In this document: positions 18,604-26,630 of the stretch, piece by piece
Layout of the letters: every line of letters begins with the position of its first letter
How positions within the stretch are numbered: position 1 is the stretch's first letter
Origin: Terrimonas sp.
GTDB lineage: Bacteria > Bacteroidota > Bacteroidia > Chitinophagales > Chitinophagaceae
Direction of reading: 5' to 3'
Length of the DNA: 64,000 nucleotides
NCBI RefSeq assembly: GCF_003075435.1
Contig: NZ_QCZJ01000023.1
Span: forward strand, 1-64,000
The notes under the pieces: generated by a model
What the model saw: the letters and a program-made list of their open reading frames with translations, nothing else
What the model was told of the DNA's origin: nothing
Database searches by the model: none
Translations under genes and position numbers: made by a program

Positions 18604-18687
18604 AAATTGACCACCCTTCGCCGGATTGAGCTGACCAGGTGATGCCGGAATAAATTGACCACCCTTCGCCGGCGTAAATTGACCACC
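18604..18687 (+). repeat. IS21 left-end transposase-binding repeats
   Basis: Three direct copies of AAATTGACCACC (18604-18615, 18652-18663, 18676-18687), two of them followed by CTTCGCCGG. The match to the inverted copies at the right end defines the element's termini. Confidence 0.75.
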
Positions 18688-18724
18688 TGGATTTGATTTT
18701 TAGTTTATGTATTGGGGCAACCTG

Positions 18725-18760
18725 CTGACTATAAATTTTGCATCAAAATTTTATAGTCAG
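18725..18760 (+). promoter_or_regulatory. Stem-loop just upstream of the istA start
   Basis: Inverted repeat CTGACTATAAATTTTG / CAAAATTTTATAGTCAG with a 3-nt loop and one bulge. It ends 1 bp before ATG 18762. It could block read-through translation of istA from an outside transcript, a known type of transposase safeguard; that role is inferred. Confidence 0.6.
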
Positions 18761-18761
18761 G

Positions 18762-20312
18762 ATGGCCAATACCCCGATAACGATGATTAAAATCAGACAG
18801 ATCCTGCGTATGCACACGCAGGGCTACAGCAAGTTGAAGATAGCAGCACAAACAGGTGTAGCCCGTAATACGCTTAAGAAGTATATCAAATCATTTTCAG
18901 CCAGTGGATTGAGTTTTGAAGAAATCAGTGAACTCAGCGATAAAGACCTGGAAGATCTTTTTGTAAACCCTGAGCCAAAGCCTTTAGATGAAAAGCTTCA
19001 AATCCTTTTTGAACGCTTTCCTTCCATTGATAAAGAGCTGAAGAAAAAAGGGGTTACCCGTTATTTGCTGTGGGAGCAATACCGGAGCGAACATCCTGAT
19101 GGTTTTGGTGTAAGCCAGTTTAAGCACTATTATGCGCAGTGGAAAGCCCAGGTTAATCCAGTGATGCGCATGGAACATAAAGCCGGTGATAAGCTCTATG
19201 TTGATTTTGCCGGAGATAAATTAAGTATCGTTGATCCCCAGAGTGGAGAAGTGACTGCTGTAGAAGTATTTGTTTGCATACTGGGAGCCAGCCAGCTGAC
19301 CTATGTGGAAGCGGTGATGACCCAGCAGAAAGAAGATTTTATAGCTGCCTGCGAGAATGCATTGCATTTTTACGGTGGTGTTCCCGCAGCCATTGTACCA
19401 GACAACCTTAAAAGTGCAGTTATCCGCAGCAACAAGTTCGAGCCCACCCTGAACGAGACCTTTGCTGACTTTGCAGAACATTATAGTACATCCATTCTGC
19501 CAGCCCGGGCTTATCGCCCCCGCGATAAGGCACTCGTCGAAAATGCGGTTCGCATCATATACTCCCGCATATATGTAAAAGTCAGGCGCAACCCATACCA
19601 CAATCTTACAGACCTGAACCAAGCCATCCGGCAAGCCCTCCAGGAACATAATGCCGCTATGCTGCGGGGGCGCAACTATAGCCGTCAGCAACAGTTTGAT
19701 GAAGTAGAGAAAGCCGCCCTCATGCCACTACCCGTGTTGCGTTACGAGCTCAAAAAACAATGCTTTGCTACTGTAGCCAAAAACGGGCATGTCGGCCTGG
19801 GAGCTGACAAGCATTATTACAGTGTGCCTTACCGTTATATTGGCAAGAAAGTAAAATTGCTTTACTCCCGCCACACGGTAGAGATATATTATAATTATGA
19901 ACGTATTGCCGTTCATCGCCGGCTTAAAAGCCCTTATCAGTATACCACCGAAAAAGAACACCTGGCTTCTACCCACCGCTTTGTAAGCGAGTGGACACCG
20001 GAGCGCTTCACATCCTGGGCGGAGAGCATCCACGAAGATGTAAAACTTTACATCCTGAAGGTACTGGATCGAAAACAACACCCTGAACAGGCTTATAAAT
20101 CCTGCATGGGTATTTTAGGCTTTGCTAAGAAAGCAGGAACCGAACGCCTGATAAAAGCCTGCCAGCGAGCCCTGGGGTACGGTGCTTACAACTACAAAAC
20201 CATACAGAAAATATTGGAGAGAGAACTGGATCTCGGCCTCACGCCGGACGAAACTGACCAGTTGAAAATGCCTTTCCACGACAATATCAGAGGAGAAGGC
20301 TACTATCAATAA
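18762..20312 (+). CDS. istA: IS21-family transposase IstA
   Basis: 516 residues from ATG 18762; an in-frame TTG at 18738 lies within the leader hairpin. The N-terminal HTH (GYSKLKIAAQTGVARNTLKK) is followed by an rve/DDE integrase core: Asp in YVDFAGDK, Asp in VPDNLKSAV, and Glu in RDKALVENAVRIIY, all present, so it is probably active. The C-terminal Mu-type beta-barrel region (GHVGLGADKHYYSVPYRY) is intact. It cuts and joins the element's ends together with the IstB ATPase encoded 40 bp downstream. Confidence 0.95.
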   Translation: MANTPITMIKIRQILRMHTQGYSKLKIAAQTGVARNTLKKYIKSFSASGLSFEEISELSDKDLEDLFVNPEPKPLDEKLQILFERFPSIDKELKKKGVTRYLLWEQYRSEHPDGFGVSQFKHYYAQWKAQVNPVMRMEHKAGDKLYVDFAGDKLSIVDPQSGEVTAVEVFVCILGASQLTYVEAVMTQQKEDFIAACENALHFYGGVPAAIVPDNLKSAVIRSNKFEPTLNETFADFAEHYSTSILPARAYRPRDKALVENAVRIIYSRIYVKVRRNPYHNLTDLNQAIRQALQEHNAAMLRGRNYSRQQQFDEVEKAALMPLPVLRYELKKQCFATVAKNGHVGLGADKHYYSVPYRYIGKKVKLLYSRHTVEIYYNYERIAVHRRLKSPYQYTTEKEHLASTHRFVSEWTPERFTSWAESIHEDVKLYILKVLDRKQHPEQAYKSCMGILGFAKKAGTERLIKACQRALGYGAYNYKTIQKILERELDLGLTPDETDQLKMPFHDNIRGEGYYQ

Positions 20313-20352
20313 TTATCTTTTTATTCATCACATACTATAACAATCACACATC

Positions 20353-21099
20353 ATGAATGCAGCAACATTAGACAAGATGCGCAAAATGAAACTACAGGGC
20401 ATGTATCGTGTCTTTAAGACCAGCCTGGAATCAGAGAAACCAGAAACCTATACACCGGATGAGTTGATCGCTCACCTGGTAGATGCCGAATGGGACGACC
20501 GGCAGAACCGCAGCATAGATCAAAAGGTAAAGAATGCCCGCTTCCGCTACAAGGCAGACCTGGAGGGACTTTACTATCATAGCGACCGCAACATAGACCG
20601 TAACCAGATCATGCGGCTGGCAGAATGTAGCTTCATTGACAAAGCTGAATGTGTCCTCGTTACAGGAAGTACTGGTATTGGCAAAAGTTATATTGCTTCC
20701 GCACTTGGACATCATGCCTGTAGCCGGGGTTACAGGGTCGTCTACCACAATGTACCCAAACTGTTCTCCAAACTTAAAATGAGTAAAGCAGATGGCTCCT
20801 ACATTAAAGAAATAGCGCGTATTGAACGACAGCAGCTACTTATACTGGATGACTTTGGCCTGCAACCGCTGGACGCCCAAAGCCGCACAGTACTGATGGA
20901 ACTGGTGGAAGATCGTCACGGAAAAAGCGCCCTGATCATTACCTCACAAGTACCAGTCAGCAAATGGTATGATATTATCGGCGAGCAAACTATAGCTGAC
21001 GCCATTCTGGACAGAATCGTTCATCATGCACACCGCCTGGAGCTAAAAGGAGAATCGCTACGCAAAAGAAGAAAAGCAGATAATGAACCGAATACATAA
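20353..21099 (+). CDS. istB: IS21-family helper ATPase IstB
   Basis: 248 residues, a DnaA/DnaC-like AAA+ ATPase that selects target DNA and activates IstA. Walker A GSTGIGKSY near residue 105, Walker B LLILDDFGLQPL near 155, and sensor region ALIITSQVPVSKWYDIIGE near 195 are all intact. Full family length, so the element looks transposition-competent. Confidence 0.95.
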   Translation: MNAATLDKMRKMKLQGMYRVFKTSLESEKPETYTPDELIAHLVDAEWDDRQNRSIDQKVKNARFRYKADLEGLYYHSDRNIDRNQIMRLAECSFIDKAECVLVTGSTGIGKSYIASALGHHACSRGYRVVYHNVPKLFSKLKMSKADGSYIKEIARIERQQLLILDDFGLQPLDAQSRTVLMELVEDRHGKSALIITSQVPVSKWYDIIGEQTIADAILDRIVHHAHRLELKGESLRKRRKADNEPNT

Positions 21100-21204
21100 A
21101 TTTGTGAATAAACAACCGCCAGAAGATGGCTGTTGAAACAAAAAAGCAACTCAATTTTGAATCGCTCCATTATACATAAACTGAAAATCTTCGCCAGCAA
21201 ATCC

Positions 21205-21240
21205 GGTGGTCAATTTGCTTCGGCCTGACATGGTCAATTT
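21205..21240 (-). repeat. IS21 right-end transposase-binding repeats
   Basis: Two inverted copies of the left-end motif: GGTGGTCAATTT at 21205-21216 and CATGGTCAATTT at 21229-21240. Sequence inside them also matches the left end (GGATTTG and AGTTTATGTAT). Confidence 0.7.
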
Positions 21241-21254
21241 GATCGGCGCACGCA

Positions 21255-21621
21255 CCCATATCTCTTTGTAATACTTCAGGAGTTCTTTTAGCTTATGACC
21301 TTTTAAGCTGTTCTGAATACCTATGTAGGCATCTTTGACGGATTGCGCGGTGATGAGTTCAGCGCCATCCTGCAGTTTGCGATACTTGTCTTTAATGGTG
21401 AGCCTGATGTTATCCAGGTGATCATTAATGGACTTAATGTGGATACTACTGCCTTTTACAATTCCTTTTTTACTGTTCCAACTGCTGATGTCAATTTGTT
21501 CTTTGGTAGAGAATTCTTTTTCTTCTCCATCTACCGTAATGCGTACATAAATATCTGCTCTTTTTTTGTCGGCCTTACATTTTCTGATAAGGAAGCAAAC
21601 ACCGAATGATTGTGTTTCCAT
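21255..21621 (-). pseudogene. Tyrosine recombinase (integrase) N-terminal fragment cut by IS21
   Basis: About 122 codons from ATG 21621 read as the arm-binding and SAM-like N-terminal domains of a Bacteroidota site-specific integrase (FGVCFLIRKCKADKKRADIY, then WNSKKGIVKG, then KLKELLKYYKEIW). At the IS end the frame continues as VRAPIKLTM..., which is IS sequence, and stops at 21151. The catalytic domain with the R-H-R-Y residues is absent, and I cannot find it on the left side of the IS either. The gene is therefore dead and part of its 3' region has been lost. Confidence 0.75.
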
Positions 21622-21694
21622 ACAATCTGTTTTGAATGGTTTTGAAATGATTTTTCACTCTTCACATTTGTCAGTCCGCACTTCGGAACCATGG

Positions 21695-21741
21695 TGTCCG
21701 CAGTTTCGAATCCTCTGAGGACGCAGGTTCGAATCCATCTC
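21695..21741 (+). other. Tandem tRNA T-arm-like sequences, candidate attachment site
   Basis: Contains TTTCGAATCC and, 24 nt later, GGTTCGAATCC preceded by GACGCA. CGCAGGTTCGAATCC (15 nt) is identical to the T-arm of the nearby tRNA-Pro, but lies on the opposite strand. The site sits directly upstream of the integrase start, where attachment sites of tRNA-targeting integrases are normally found. I cannot fold a complete tRNA here. Confidence 0.45.
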
Positions 21742-21743
21742 AA

Positions 21744-21788
21744 AACCCATCAAAAAGTGTCAAAAAAATTGACACAACAAAATGGGTT
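21744..21788. promoter_or_regulatory. Nested inverted repeat
   Basis: Inner arms GTGTCAA (21757-21763) and TTGACAC (21769-21775), outer arms AACCCAT (21744-21750) and ATGGGTT (21782-21788). It could be a recombinase arm site or a transcript end. Confidence 0.45.
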
Positions 21789-21894
21789 ACAATGAATTGC
21801 GAGAGGTTAGGTGAGATACAAAGTTTGTGCCTGAAAAACACTCACCTTTTCACTCACCTAAATATTGCTTTTTTTTGAAATGATTTGACGAGAG

Positions 21895-21937
21895 AAAAAA
21901 ACAAATCCCTGTAAATCAATGAAGACTTACAGGGATT
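21895..21937 (-). terminator. Rho-independent terminator of tRNA-Pro
   Basis: On the minus strand, perfect 11-bp arms AATCCCTGTAA / TTACAGGGATT (21927-21937 and 21904-21914) are followed by TG and seven T (21895-21901). It begins 23 bp after the tRNA 3' end. Confidence 0.8.
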
Positions 21938-21960
21938 GATGTGATTTGACATCGAATTAG

Positions 21961-22034
21961 TCGGGAGGACAGGATTCGAACCTGCGACCCCCTGGTCCCA
22001 AACCAGGTATTCTACCGGGCTGAACTACCTCCCG
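21961..22034 (-). tRNA. tRNA-Pro (anticodon TGG)
   Basis: 74 nt. Acceptor stem CGGGAGG/CCTCCCG with discriminator A, D-arm, anticodon stem CCTGG/CCAGG with loop TTTGGGA (anticodon TGG at positions 34-36), and T-arm GCAGG-TTCGAAT-CCTGT. CCA is not encoded. Decodes proline codons CCA/CCG and others by wobble. Confidence 0.95.
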
Positions 22035-22048
22035 AACCAAAAGGGTGG

Positions 22049-22080
22049 CAAAGGTAATGGAATGAAGATTAATTGCCAAA
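22049..22080 (-). promoter_or_regulatory. Promoter of tRNA-Pro
   Basis: On the minus strand, TTTG (22077-22080), 20 nt spacer, TACCTTTG (22049-22056): an exact match to the Bacteroidota consensus TTTG-N(17-23)-TAnnTTTG. The tRNA starts 15 nt downstream. Confidence 0.85.
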
Positions 22081-22299
22081 CAGATATTGCGTTCTTCCAT
22101 AATTTTTTTCAATAGCATTAATAAGCAATAAAGAACTTTTAATATTCAAATCTCCTGATCGTTTCATCTCTAATATAACATCAATAAATTGCTGATGAGT
22201 ATTCGTGTGTCCCTGCACTTCCCATTTTGTAGTGATATGAATAAGACCATGCACACGATTTACAAAAAAGTATTTCCATCTTTCAATAAGCATCCACAA
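22069..22299 (-). CDS. Small hypothetical protein, doubtful
   Basis: A 76-codon frame, no family recognised. The predicted peptide has an amphipathic helical second half (FIDVILEMKRSGDLNIKSSL). Its last codons contain the upstream TTTG element of the tRNA-Pro promoter. It could be a real small gene, a fragment, or chance. Confidence 0.3.
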   Translation of the reverse strand: MWMLIERWKYFFVNRVHGLIHITTKWEVQGHTNTHQQFIDVILEMKRSGDLNIKSSLLLINAIEKNYGRTQYLFGN

Positions 22300-22373
22300 C
22301 TTTGCAGATCATGGCTGTATTATTGAACAGTCATATTGATAAATGAACCAGATTAATTATTAAACATAATATT

Positions 22374-22676
22374 ATGTCGTCACTAAATATCAACATACCA
22401 CATAGCCTGCCCAAAGAAGAAGCTTTATCAAGAATAAAAGGATTACTACAGCAGGTAAAAGACCAACAGGCGAATGTTGTTTCAAATGTTCAGGAAAACT
22501 GGGAAGGCGATAAGGGAACATTCTCTTTTTCCGCAATGGGATTTGATCTTTCCGGTTTGATAGATGTAAAAGAAAATGGTGTGGATATAAATGCCGATCT
22601 GCCTTTTGCAGTATCACTGTTTAAAGGAAAAATCAAGGAGTTGATCACAGAAAAAGCTACACAACTGTTGTCATAA
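22374..22676 (+). CDS. Polyhydroxyalkanoic-acid-system (PHA granule region) family protein
   Basis: 100 residues, small soluble protein. The pattern I(P/S)HSLPKEEALSRIKGLL near the N-terminus, NWEGDKGTFSFSAMGFDLSG in the middle, and LPFAVSLFKGKIKELI before the end match the PHA_gran_rgn family (PF09650 by recall). Members are named from a PHA gene region in Pseudomonas but are widespread, and their function is not settled. Monocistronic, closed by the strong hairpin that follows. Confidence 0.75.
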   Translation: MSSLNINIPHSLPKEEALSRIKGLLQQVKDQQANVVSNVQENWEGDKGTFSFSAMGFDLSGLIDVKENGVDINADLPFAVSLFKGKIKELITEKATQLLS

Positions 22677-22722
22677 GAATATTGATTGATGGCTGCAAGC
22701 AGCCATCAATCAATATTCTTAT
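22673..22722. terminator. Bidirectional terminator, 24-bp perfect stem
   Basis: Perfect inverted repeat with 24-bp arms (22673-22696 and 22699-22722) around an AA centre, lying between two convergent genes. It overlaps the stop codon of the small plus-strand gene. Confidence 0.85.
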
Positions 22723-22729
22723 CTCCGTT

Positions 22730-24040
22730 CTATTCTAATGTAACCCTGATGATCTTATTAATCTCCGGCAGTGTTGTAAATTCATTTGGGTTAAGGACCG
22801 GTTGAATCGGAATACTTTCCTGGAGTGGTGTACCCGCTAAATTGGCTTGTGTAACGCCAGCGCCCGGAAACTGGTTTATAGCTGTGCCGTTGTCGTATAA
22901 GCCTATAGTGGAAGAGAGGTCACCTTTTCGTATTTCTTTCATATCCGCTTTCATGTAGTCATCCTCTGTTGCAAAAAACCAATCGTTAGAAAATCCATAC
23001 ATAGTAGCAATTGCAATTTTTTCACCTTGAGCAATTGATATTTGCTGGGATACTTTACCTCCGGCAGCATTATTCATCCTGGGTAATAATATCGTAGTTG
23101 CAGGTTCTTTAAGAATGTATACTTCTTTGACCCCTCTTTTTGCTTTTAATGAATTGGCCAATACCTCTGCATTACCTTTTTGCGCCAGTTCCCTGAGCCC
23201 TTCTCCGCGGTCTTTTTCTCCTGTTTTGTAAATAGGATTTTCATCGCCTTTATATATAACCACCAATACAGGAGAGAGTGGTGTAAAAATGCCTGTGTGA
23301 TCTGCGAGGTAATTGCTTAAAACACTGTTATCGCCAGACTCAGCAATATTTGTTAATCCGTTTGCGGTAATAGCCCCTTCTGCAAAAACAGGTTCCGCAA
23401 GCAATGCGTTGCCTCCGGCAACATAAGAAATTGCCCAAACCCCCGGGCTGAAAGGTGTTTCATTGGCTGTGCCGCCTGAATTATTCATTATAGTAAGCGT
23501 GAACATAGAATTGCCATTATATGCAAGTGATACTTTCATGAGCGAGGAGGCCGGCAGGTAGGCATTACCGTAATCATCCATTCCTTTTACTTCTTTAATC
23601 TGTTTGGGAGCGCTTTCTGCCTGCCCGGGGTGCATAACATTTTTACCGGGAACCTGGTTTACCCTGGTTCCGTTATCCCATAATTTTACCTGGGATGAAA
23701 CATCACCGGTAACAGGTGTGCCGTCATCTTTGTAAAGTGCGATACCAGGGTTGCCCGGGGCAAAAAACAGATCATTGCTCCAGCCATACATAGAAGCAAA
23801 AGTTACATGCTGATTTTTGGCGGCAGAAAATGAGAATGATACTGATTGACCCGGGAAAATTACCGGGGGAGTGCCTTCTCCCCTGAATGTTCCTGATTCA
23901 ACGAGAGGTTTGCTGTCTAATACATTTTCTATTGTGATAATGCCCTTTTGATAGAATATTCCACCATCTTTTTTGCATGAGAAAAATATTAAACCTGAGC
24001 ACAGTAGCGCCACAAAGCGTTTTAGTGTATTTGTTTTCAT
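22730..24040 (-). CDS. Lipoprotein with two spondin-like domains
   Basis: 436 residues from ATG 24040; an ATG ten codons upstream lacks a signal peptide at the right distance. Signal peptide with lipobox FFSC, lipidation at Cys22. Two related domains are visible: ASMYGWSNDLFFAPGNPG, then LWDNGTRVNQVPG (about 80-130), and ATMYGFSNDWFFATEDDY, then LYDNGTAINQFPG (about 345-405). The motif (S/T)MYG(W/F)SNDxFF followed by DNGTxxNQxPG is typical of bacterial spondin_N proteins, which probably bind ligands at the cell surface. It is divergent from the two-component genes (121 bp apart), so shared control is plausible. Confidence 0.8.
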   Translation of the reverse strand: MKTNTLKRFVALLCSGLIFFSCKKDGGIFYQKGIITIENVLDSKPLVESGTFRGEGTPPVIFPGQSVSFSFSAAKNQHVTFASMYGWSNDLFFAPGNPGIALYKDDGTPVTGDVSSQVKLWDNGTRVNQVPGKNVMHPGQAESAPKQIKEVKGMDDYGNAYLPASSLMKVSLAYNGNSMFTLTIMNNSGGTANETPFSPGVWAISYVAGGNALLAEPVFAEGAITANGLTNIAESGDNSVLSNYLADHTGIFTPLSPVLVVIYKGDENPIYKTGEKDRGEGLRELAQKGNAEVLANSLKAKRGVKEVYILKEPATTILLPRMNNAAGGKVSQQISIAQGEKIAIATMYGFSNDWFFATEDDYMKADMKEIRKGDLSSTIGLYDNGTAINQFPGAGVTQANLAGTPLQESIPIQPVLNPNEFTTLPEINKIIRVTLE

Positions 24041-24050
24041 TGTAAATTGT

Positions 24051-24071
24051 TTTGTTGCACAAAGCAACAAA
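24051..24071. promoter_or_regulatory. Small palindrome in the spondin-gene leader
   Basis: Perfect 8-bp arms TTTGTTGC (24051-24058) and GCAACAAA (24064-24071), ending 11 bp before the lipoprotein start. Candidate operator or leader hairpin in the divergent promoter region shared with the response-regulator gene. Confidence 0.45.
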
Positions 24072-24161
24072 TGCCATATCGCAAACCCATCTCAGAAATA
24101 TAACAAAAGTATCACGGTGTTTTTTTCATCATTTTATTCTTCAATTTTGTGAACAGCATAT

Positions 24162-24869
24162 ATGAACAGTAAAACAGTTTTGATTGTAGAGGATGATGTT
24201 AATATCGTTGAATTATTAACCATACATCTTAAAGACCTGGGTTGCAATGTGATGATTGCCACAGATGGGCAAAAAGCACTTGCAGCAGCCCGGAATGAAA
24301 ATTTCGATCTTATCATACTGGATATTATGCTTCCCGGGCTTAGCGGTATGGAAGTTTGCAGAAAAATACGGCAGTACGACCGGCATATACCGATTATGAT
24401 GCTTACCGCAAGGTCTGAAGAAATAGATAAGGTAATGGGCCTGGAAACCGGCGCTGATGATTATTTGACCAAGCCATTCAGCATTCGCGAATTTATAGCA
24501 AGGGTTAAAGTTATATTCAGAAGAAAAGAAGATACCATTCAGGCAAAGGATATCCGGGCGCCTTTAATAATTAAGTATGCAGGATTGGAAATTGATATGG
24601 ATAAAAGAAAGGTTACGCTTGATAATGCAAGAATTGATCTTTCACCCAAAGAATTTGAGCTGATATCCTTACTGGCATCCAACCCCGGAAAAAGCTATAG
24701 CCGGAAACAACTTTTAAATCTTGTTTGGGGATATGATTTTGAAGGATATGAGCATACTGTTAACAGTCATATAAACCGCCTGCGCGGAAAAGTAGAAAAA
24801 GACATATCTAACCCACAATATATTTTAACTACCTGGGGAGTTGGTTACAGGTTTAATGAAGATTTATGA
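24162..24869 (+). CDS. OmpR/PhoB-family response regulator
   Basis: 235 residues. Receiver domain with Asp11-Asp12, phospho-acceptor Asp54 (LIILDIMLPG), and the switch Lys in YLTKPF near 105. The C-terminal winged helix (about 135-232) contains LSPKEFELISLL and HTVNSHINRLRGKVE. Overlaps the kinase gene by 4 bp (ATGA), so translation is coupled. The membrane exporter array that starts 1.8 kb downstream is the natural target, and a palindrome at 26455-26493 could be its site; both are inferences. Confidence 0.94.
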   Translation: MNSKTVLIVEDDVNIVELLTIHLKDLGCNVMIATDGQKALAAARNENFDLIILDIMLPGLSGMEVCRKIRQYDRHIPIMMLTARSEEIDKVMGLETGADDYLTKPFSIREFIARVKVIFRRKEDTIQAKDIRAPLIIKYAGLEIDMDKRKVTLDNARIDLSPKEFELISLLASNPGKSYSRKQLLNLVWGYDFEGYEHTVNSHINRLRGKVEKDISNPQYILTTWGVGYRFNEDL

Positions 24870-26368
24870 TGATATTAAGCAAAGCAATTAAAGGCAATTT
24901 ATTATTCTGGAGAATAGCTTTGGTATTTACCGGGCTGCTTATTTTGCTGGGAATTGTTTTTATAATTATTGCATCCCGTTTTTCTGAGTCGTATTACAAC
25001 ACGGCCCACCAGGAACTGTACGGAAATATTGCGCAGCATTTAGCAACATTTACACAACCATTTAAAAATGGTAAACCCGATACAACCGTTACACATGACA
25101 TTATACACGCTACTATGGTGGCTAATCCAAGCGTGGAAGTATACCTGCTGGATACGGCAGGTAATATTGTTGATTATGTTGTGCCGGATACAACAGTACA
25201 TGTAAATAAGGTTGATATAAGCAAGGTAAAACAATGGCTTTCGGCAAAAGAAATAAACCGGCCTATGGGAGATAATCCCAAAGCGCCTGGTGAACCCAGT
25301 ATTTTTTCAGCAGCGCCTGCATATGAAAATGGAAAACTTTCCGGGTACGTGTATGCCGTGTTGTCAAGTGAAAAGCAAAAGCAGATTCTCCATTCAATTA
25401 ACAACCGGTTCTATTTCCGGTTGGGAAGTTATATTTTTTTCTCAGCGCTGGCAGCGGCTTTTTTAGTAGGATTGTTTACCTTTTTTTCAATAACACGCAG
25501 TGTTGCTAATATTACTGCCGTAGTAATGCGGTTTAAGGAAGGAGATTACACTGCCCGGATTGAAGGGCACTCAAAGGGCGATATGGCGATGCTCAGCACT
25601 ACTTTTAATGAAATGGCTGACGTAATTGTTGACAATTTTGAAAAGGTTGCTGCCACCGACCGTTTCAGGCAGGAGCTTATTGCCAATATATCGCATGACT
25701 TACGTACGCCGCTTTCTGCCATGCAAGGTTACGTAGAAACATTAATGATGAAAGCAAAAGAGCTGCCGGACGAAGAAAAAATGAAATACCTGTTGATTGT
25801 TCATGAAAGTACACGAAGATTAGGCGGATTGGTAGAGCAACTTTTTCAATATGCCAAGCTTGAGGCAAATATTGTTATACCGGAAAAGGAATCCTTTCTT
25901 ATTAATGAACTGGCTTCTGATATATTGATGACATATCAATTGAAAGCTGCTGAAAGAAACATTCAACTGGAGATAAAAGCGCCATCCCGGCTTTCTCCTG
26001 TATTTGGAGATATTGCGCTTACTGAAAGAGTATTTCAGAACCTGCTGGATAATGCATTTAAATTTACGCCTGATGGCGGAAACATTACGATTGAGCTGGC
26101 ACAAACCGTTTCAGGCGTTAGTGTAAAGATTGTTGATACCGGCGCCGGAATTCCTTTTGAAGATCAACCCTATATTTTTGAGCGATACAAACAACTCAAT
26201 AAGGAGCGTAACAATACAAGCGGAATGGGTATAGGGCTGGCTATAGTAAGAAAAATTTTAGAATTACATCAAACTACGATACAGATATTCAGCGAGCCCG
26301 GCAAAGGAACAGCATTTCAATTTACATTACCGCTCAGGAATAACTTTATATTACAGGGCAATAGCTGA
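24866..26368 (+). CDS. Membrane sensor histidine kinase
   Basis: 500 residues. Transmembrane helices at about 12-36 and 187-208 enclose a periplasmic sensor domain of about 150 residues (37-186). HAMP domain about 209-262, then the dimerisation box ISHDLRTPLSAMQGYVE with phospho-acceptor His277. The ATPase domain carries LLDNAFKFTPDGG (N box), DTGAGI (G1) and GMGIGLAIVRKI (G2). Complete and typical of the class partnered with OmpR-type regulators. What it senses is unknown. Envelope stress or an exported substrate would fit the neighbouring exporter. Confidence 0.94.
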   Translation: MMILSKAIKGNLLFWRIALVFTGLLILLGIVFIIIASRFSESYYNTAHQELYGNIAQHLATFTQPFKNGKPDTTVTHDIIHATMVANPSVEVYLLDTAGNIVDYVVPDTTVHVNKVDISKVKQWLSAKEINRPMGDNPKAPGEPSIFSAAPAYENGKLSGYVYAVLSSEKQKQILHSINNRFYFRLGSYIFFSALAAAFLVGLFTFFSITRSVANITAVVMRFKEGDYTARIEGHSKGDMAMLSTTFNEMADVIVDNFEKVAATDRFRQELIANISHDLRTPLSAMQGYVETLMMKAKELPDEEKMKYLLIVHESTRRLGGLVEQLFQYAKLEANIVIPEKESFLINELASDILMTYQLKAAERNIQLEIKAPSRLSPVFGDIALTERVFQNLLDNAFKFTPDGGNITIELAQTVSGVSVKIVDTGAGIPFEDQPYIFERYKQLNKERNNTSGMGIGLAIVRKILELHQTTIQIFSEPGKGTAFQFTLPLRNNFILQGNS

Positions 26369-26454
26369 AAATGAACCTGTGCAGGCGGTTAATAATAATA
26401 AAACGAATTAATTTCTTTTATCAAACTTTTCATGAGAGACATAGTTTTTCAGGA

Positions 26455-26493
26455 CGATACACATTGTATCAAAACCGTACACTTTGTGTATCG
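26455..26493. promoter_or_regulatory. Palindrome upstream of exporter genes, candidate operator
   Basis: Arms CGATACACA (26455-26463) and TGTGTATCG (26485-26493) are exact inverted repeats 21 bp apart. Nearby CCGTACACTT and TAGCGTACG add related half-sites. It lies in the 292-bp gap between kinase and adaptor genes and may bind the adjacent response regulator. Confidence 0.45.
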
Positions 26494-26602
26494 GTAGCGT
26501 ACGAAAACGTTCGGCAGTTTTGATGTAATTAATTGGTTTTCAATAAAAGTATATTCTGGCACATCATTCCTTTATAAATGGCAGTTTCAGTATTGATTTT
26601 TG

Positions 26603-26630
26603 CCTTCCGGCATACGGCCGGGAGGTTTTT
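26603..26630 (+). terminator. Terminator or attenuator before the exporter
   Basis: Hairpin CCTTCCGGC / GCCGGGAGG with one mismatch and 5-nt loop, followed by TTTTT. It separates the two-component operon from the adaptor gene, which starts 30 bp later, so it could end the former or attenuate read-through. Confidence 0.6.

Larger units (their letters stand above)
18590..21254 (+). mobile_element. IS21-family insertion sequence, complete
   Basis: About 2.66 kb carrying istA and istB. Ends are TGCaaaCGCCGgTtAAATTG on the left and the reverse of TGCgtgCGCCGaTcAAATTG on the right, so both ends begin TGC and share an imperfect inverted repeat. Subterminal copies of AAATTGACCACC lie at 18604, 18652 and 18676, and inverted copies at 21205-21216 and 21229-21240, the multiple-binding-site layout of IS21 elements. 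Its right end lies inside an integrase gene. No target-site duplication is visible between left (ends ...GAACAAGC) and right (CCCATATC...) flanks. Confidence 0.88.
21622..21960. other. Gene-free stretch between integrase fragment and tRNA-Pro
   Basis: About 340 bp with no convincing gene. It holds the tRNA-T-arm-like sequences (21695-21741), a nested stem-loop (21744-21788), an inverted repeat TAGGTGAG/CTCACCTA (21808-21815 and 21853-21860) followed by a run of T, and the terminator of the tRNA (21895-21937). It is plausibly the end of an integrated element. Confidence 0.5.

Noticed and set aside
18445-18642. Open frame left of and into the IS21 end
   Set aside because: AT-rich upstream DNA joined to IS terminal repeats; the peptide shows no family and crosses the element boundary.
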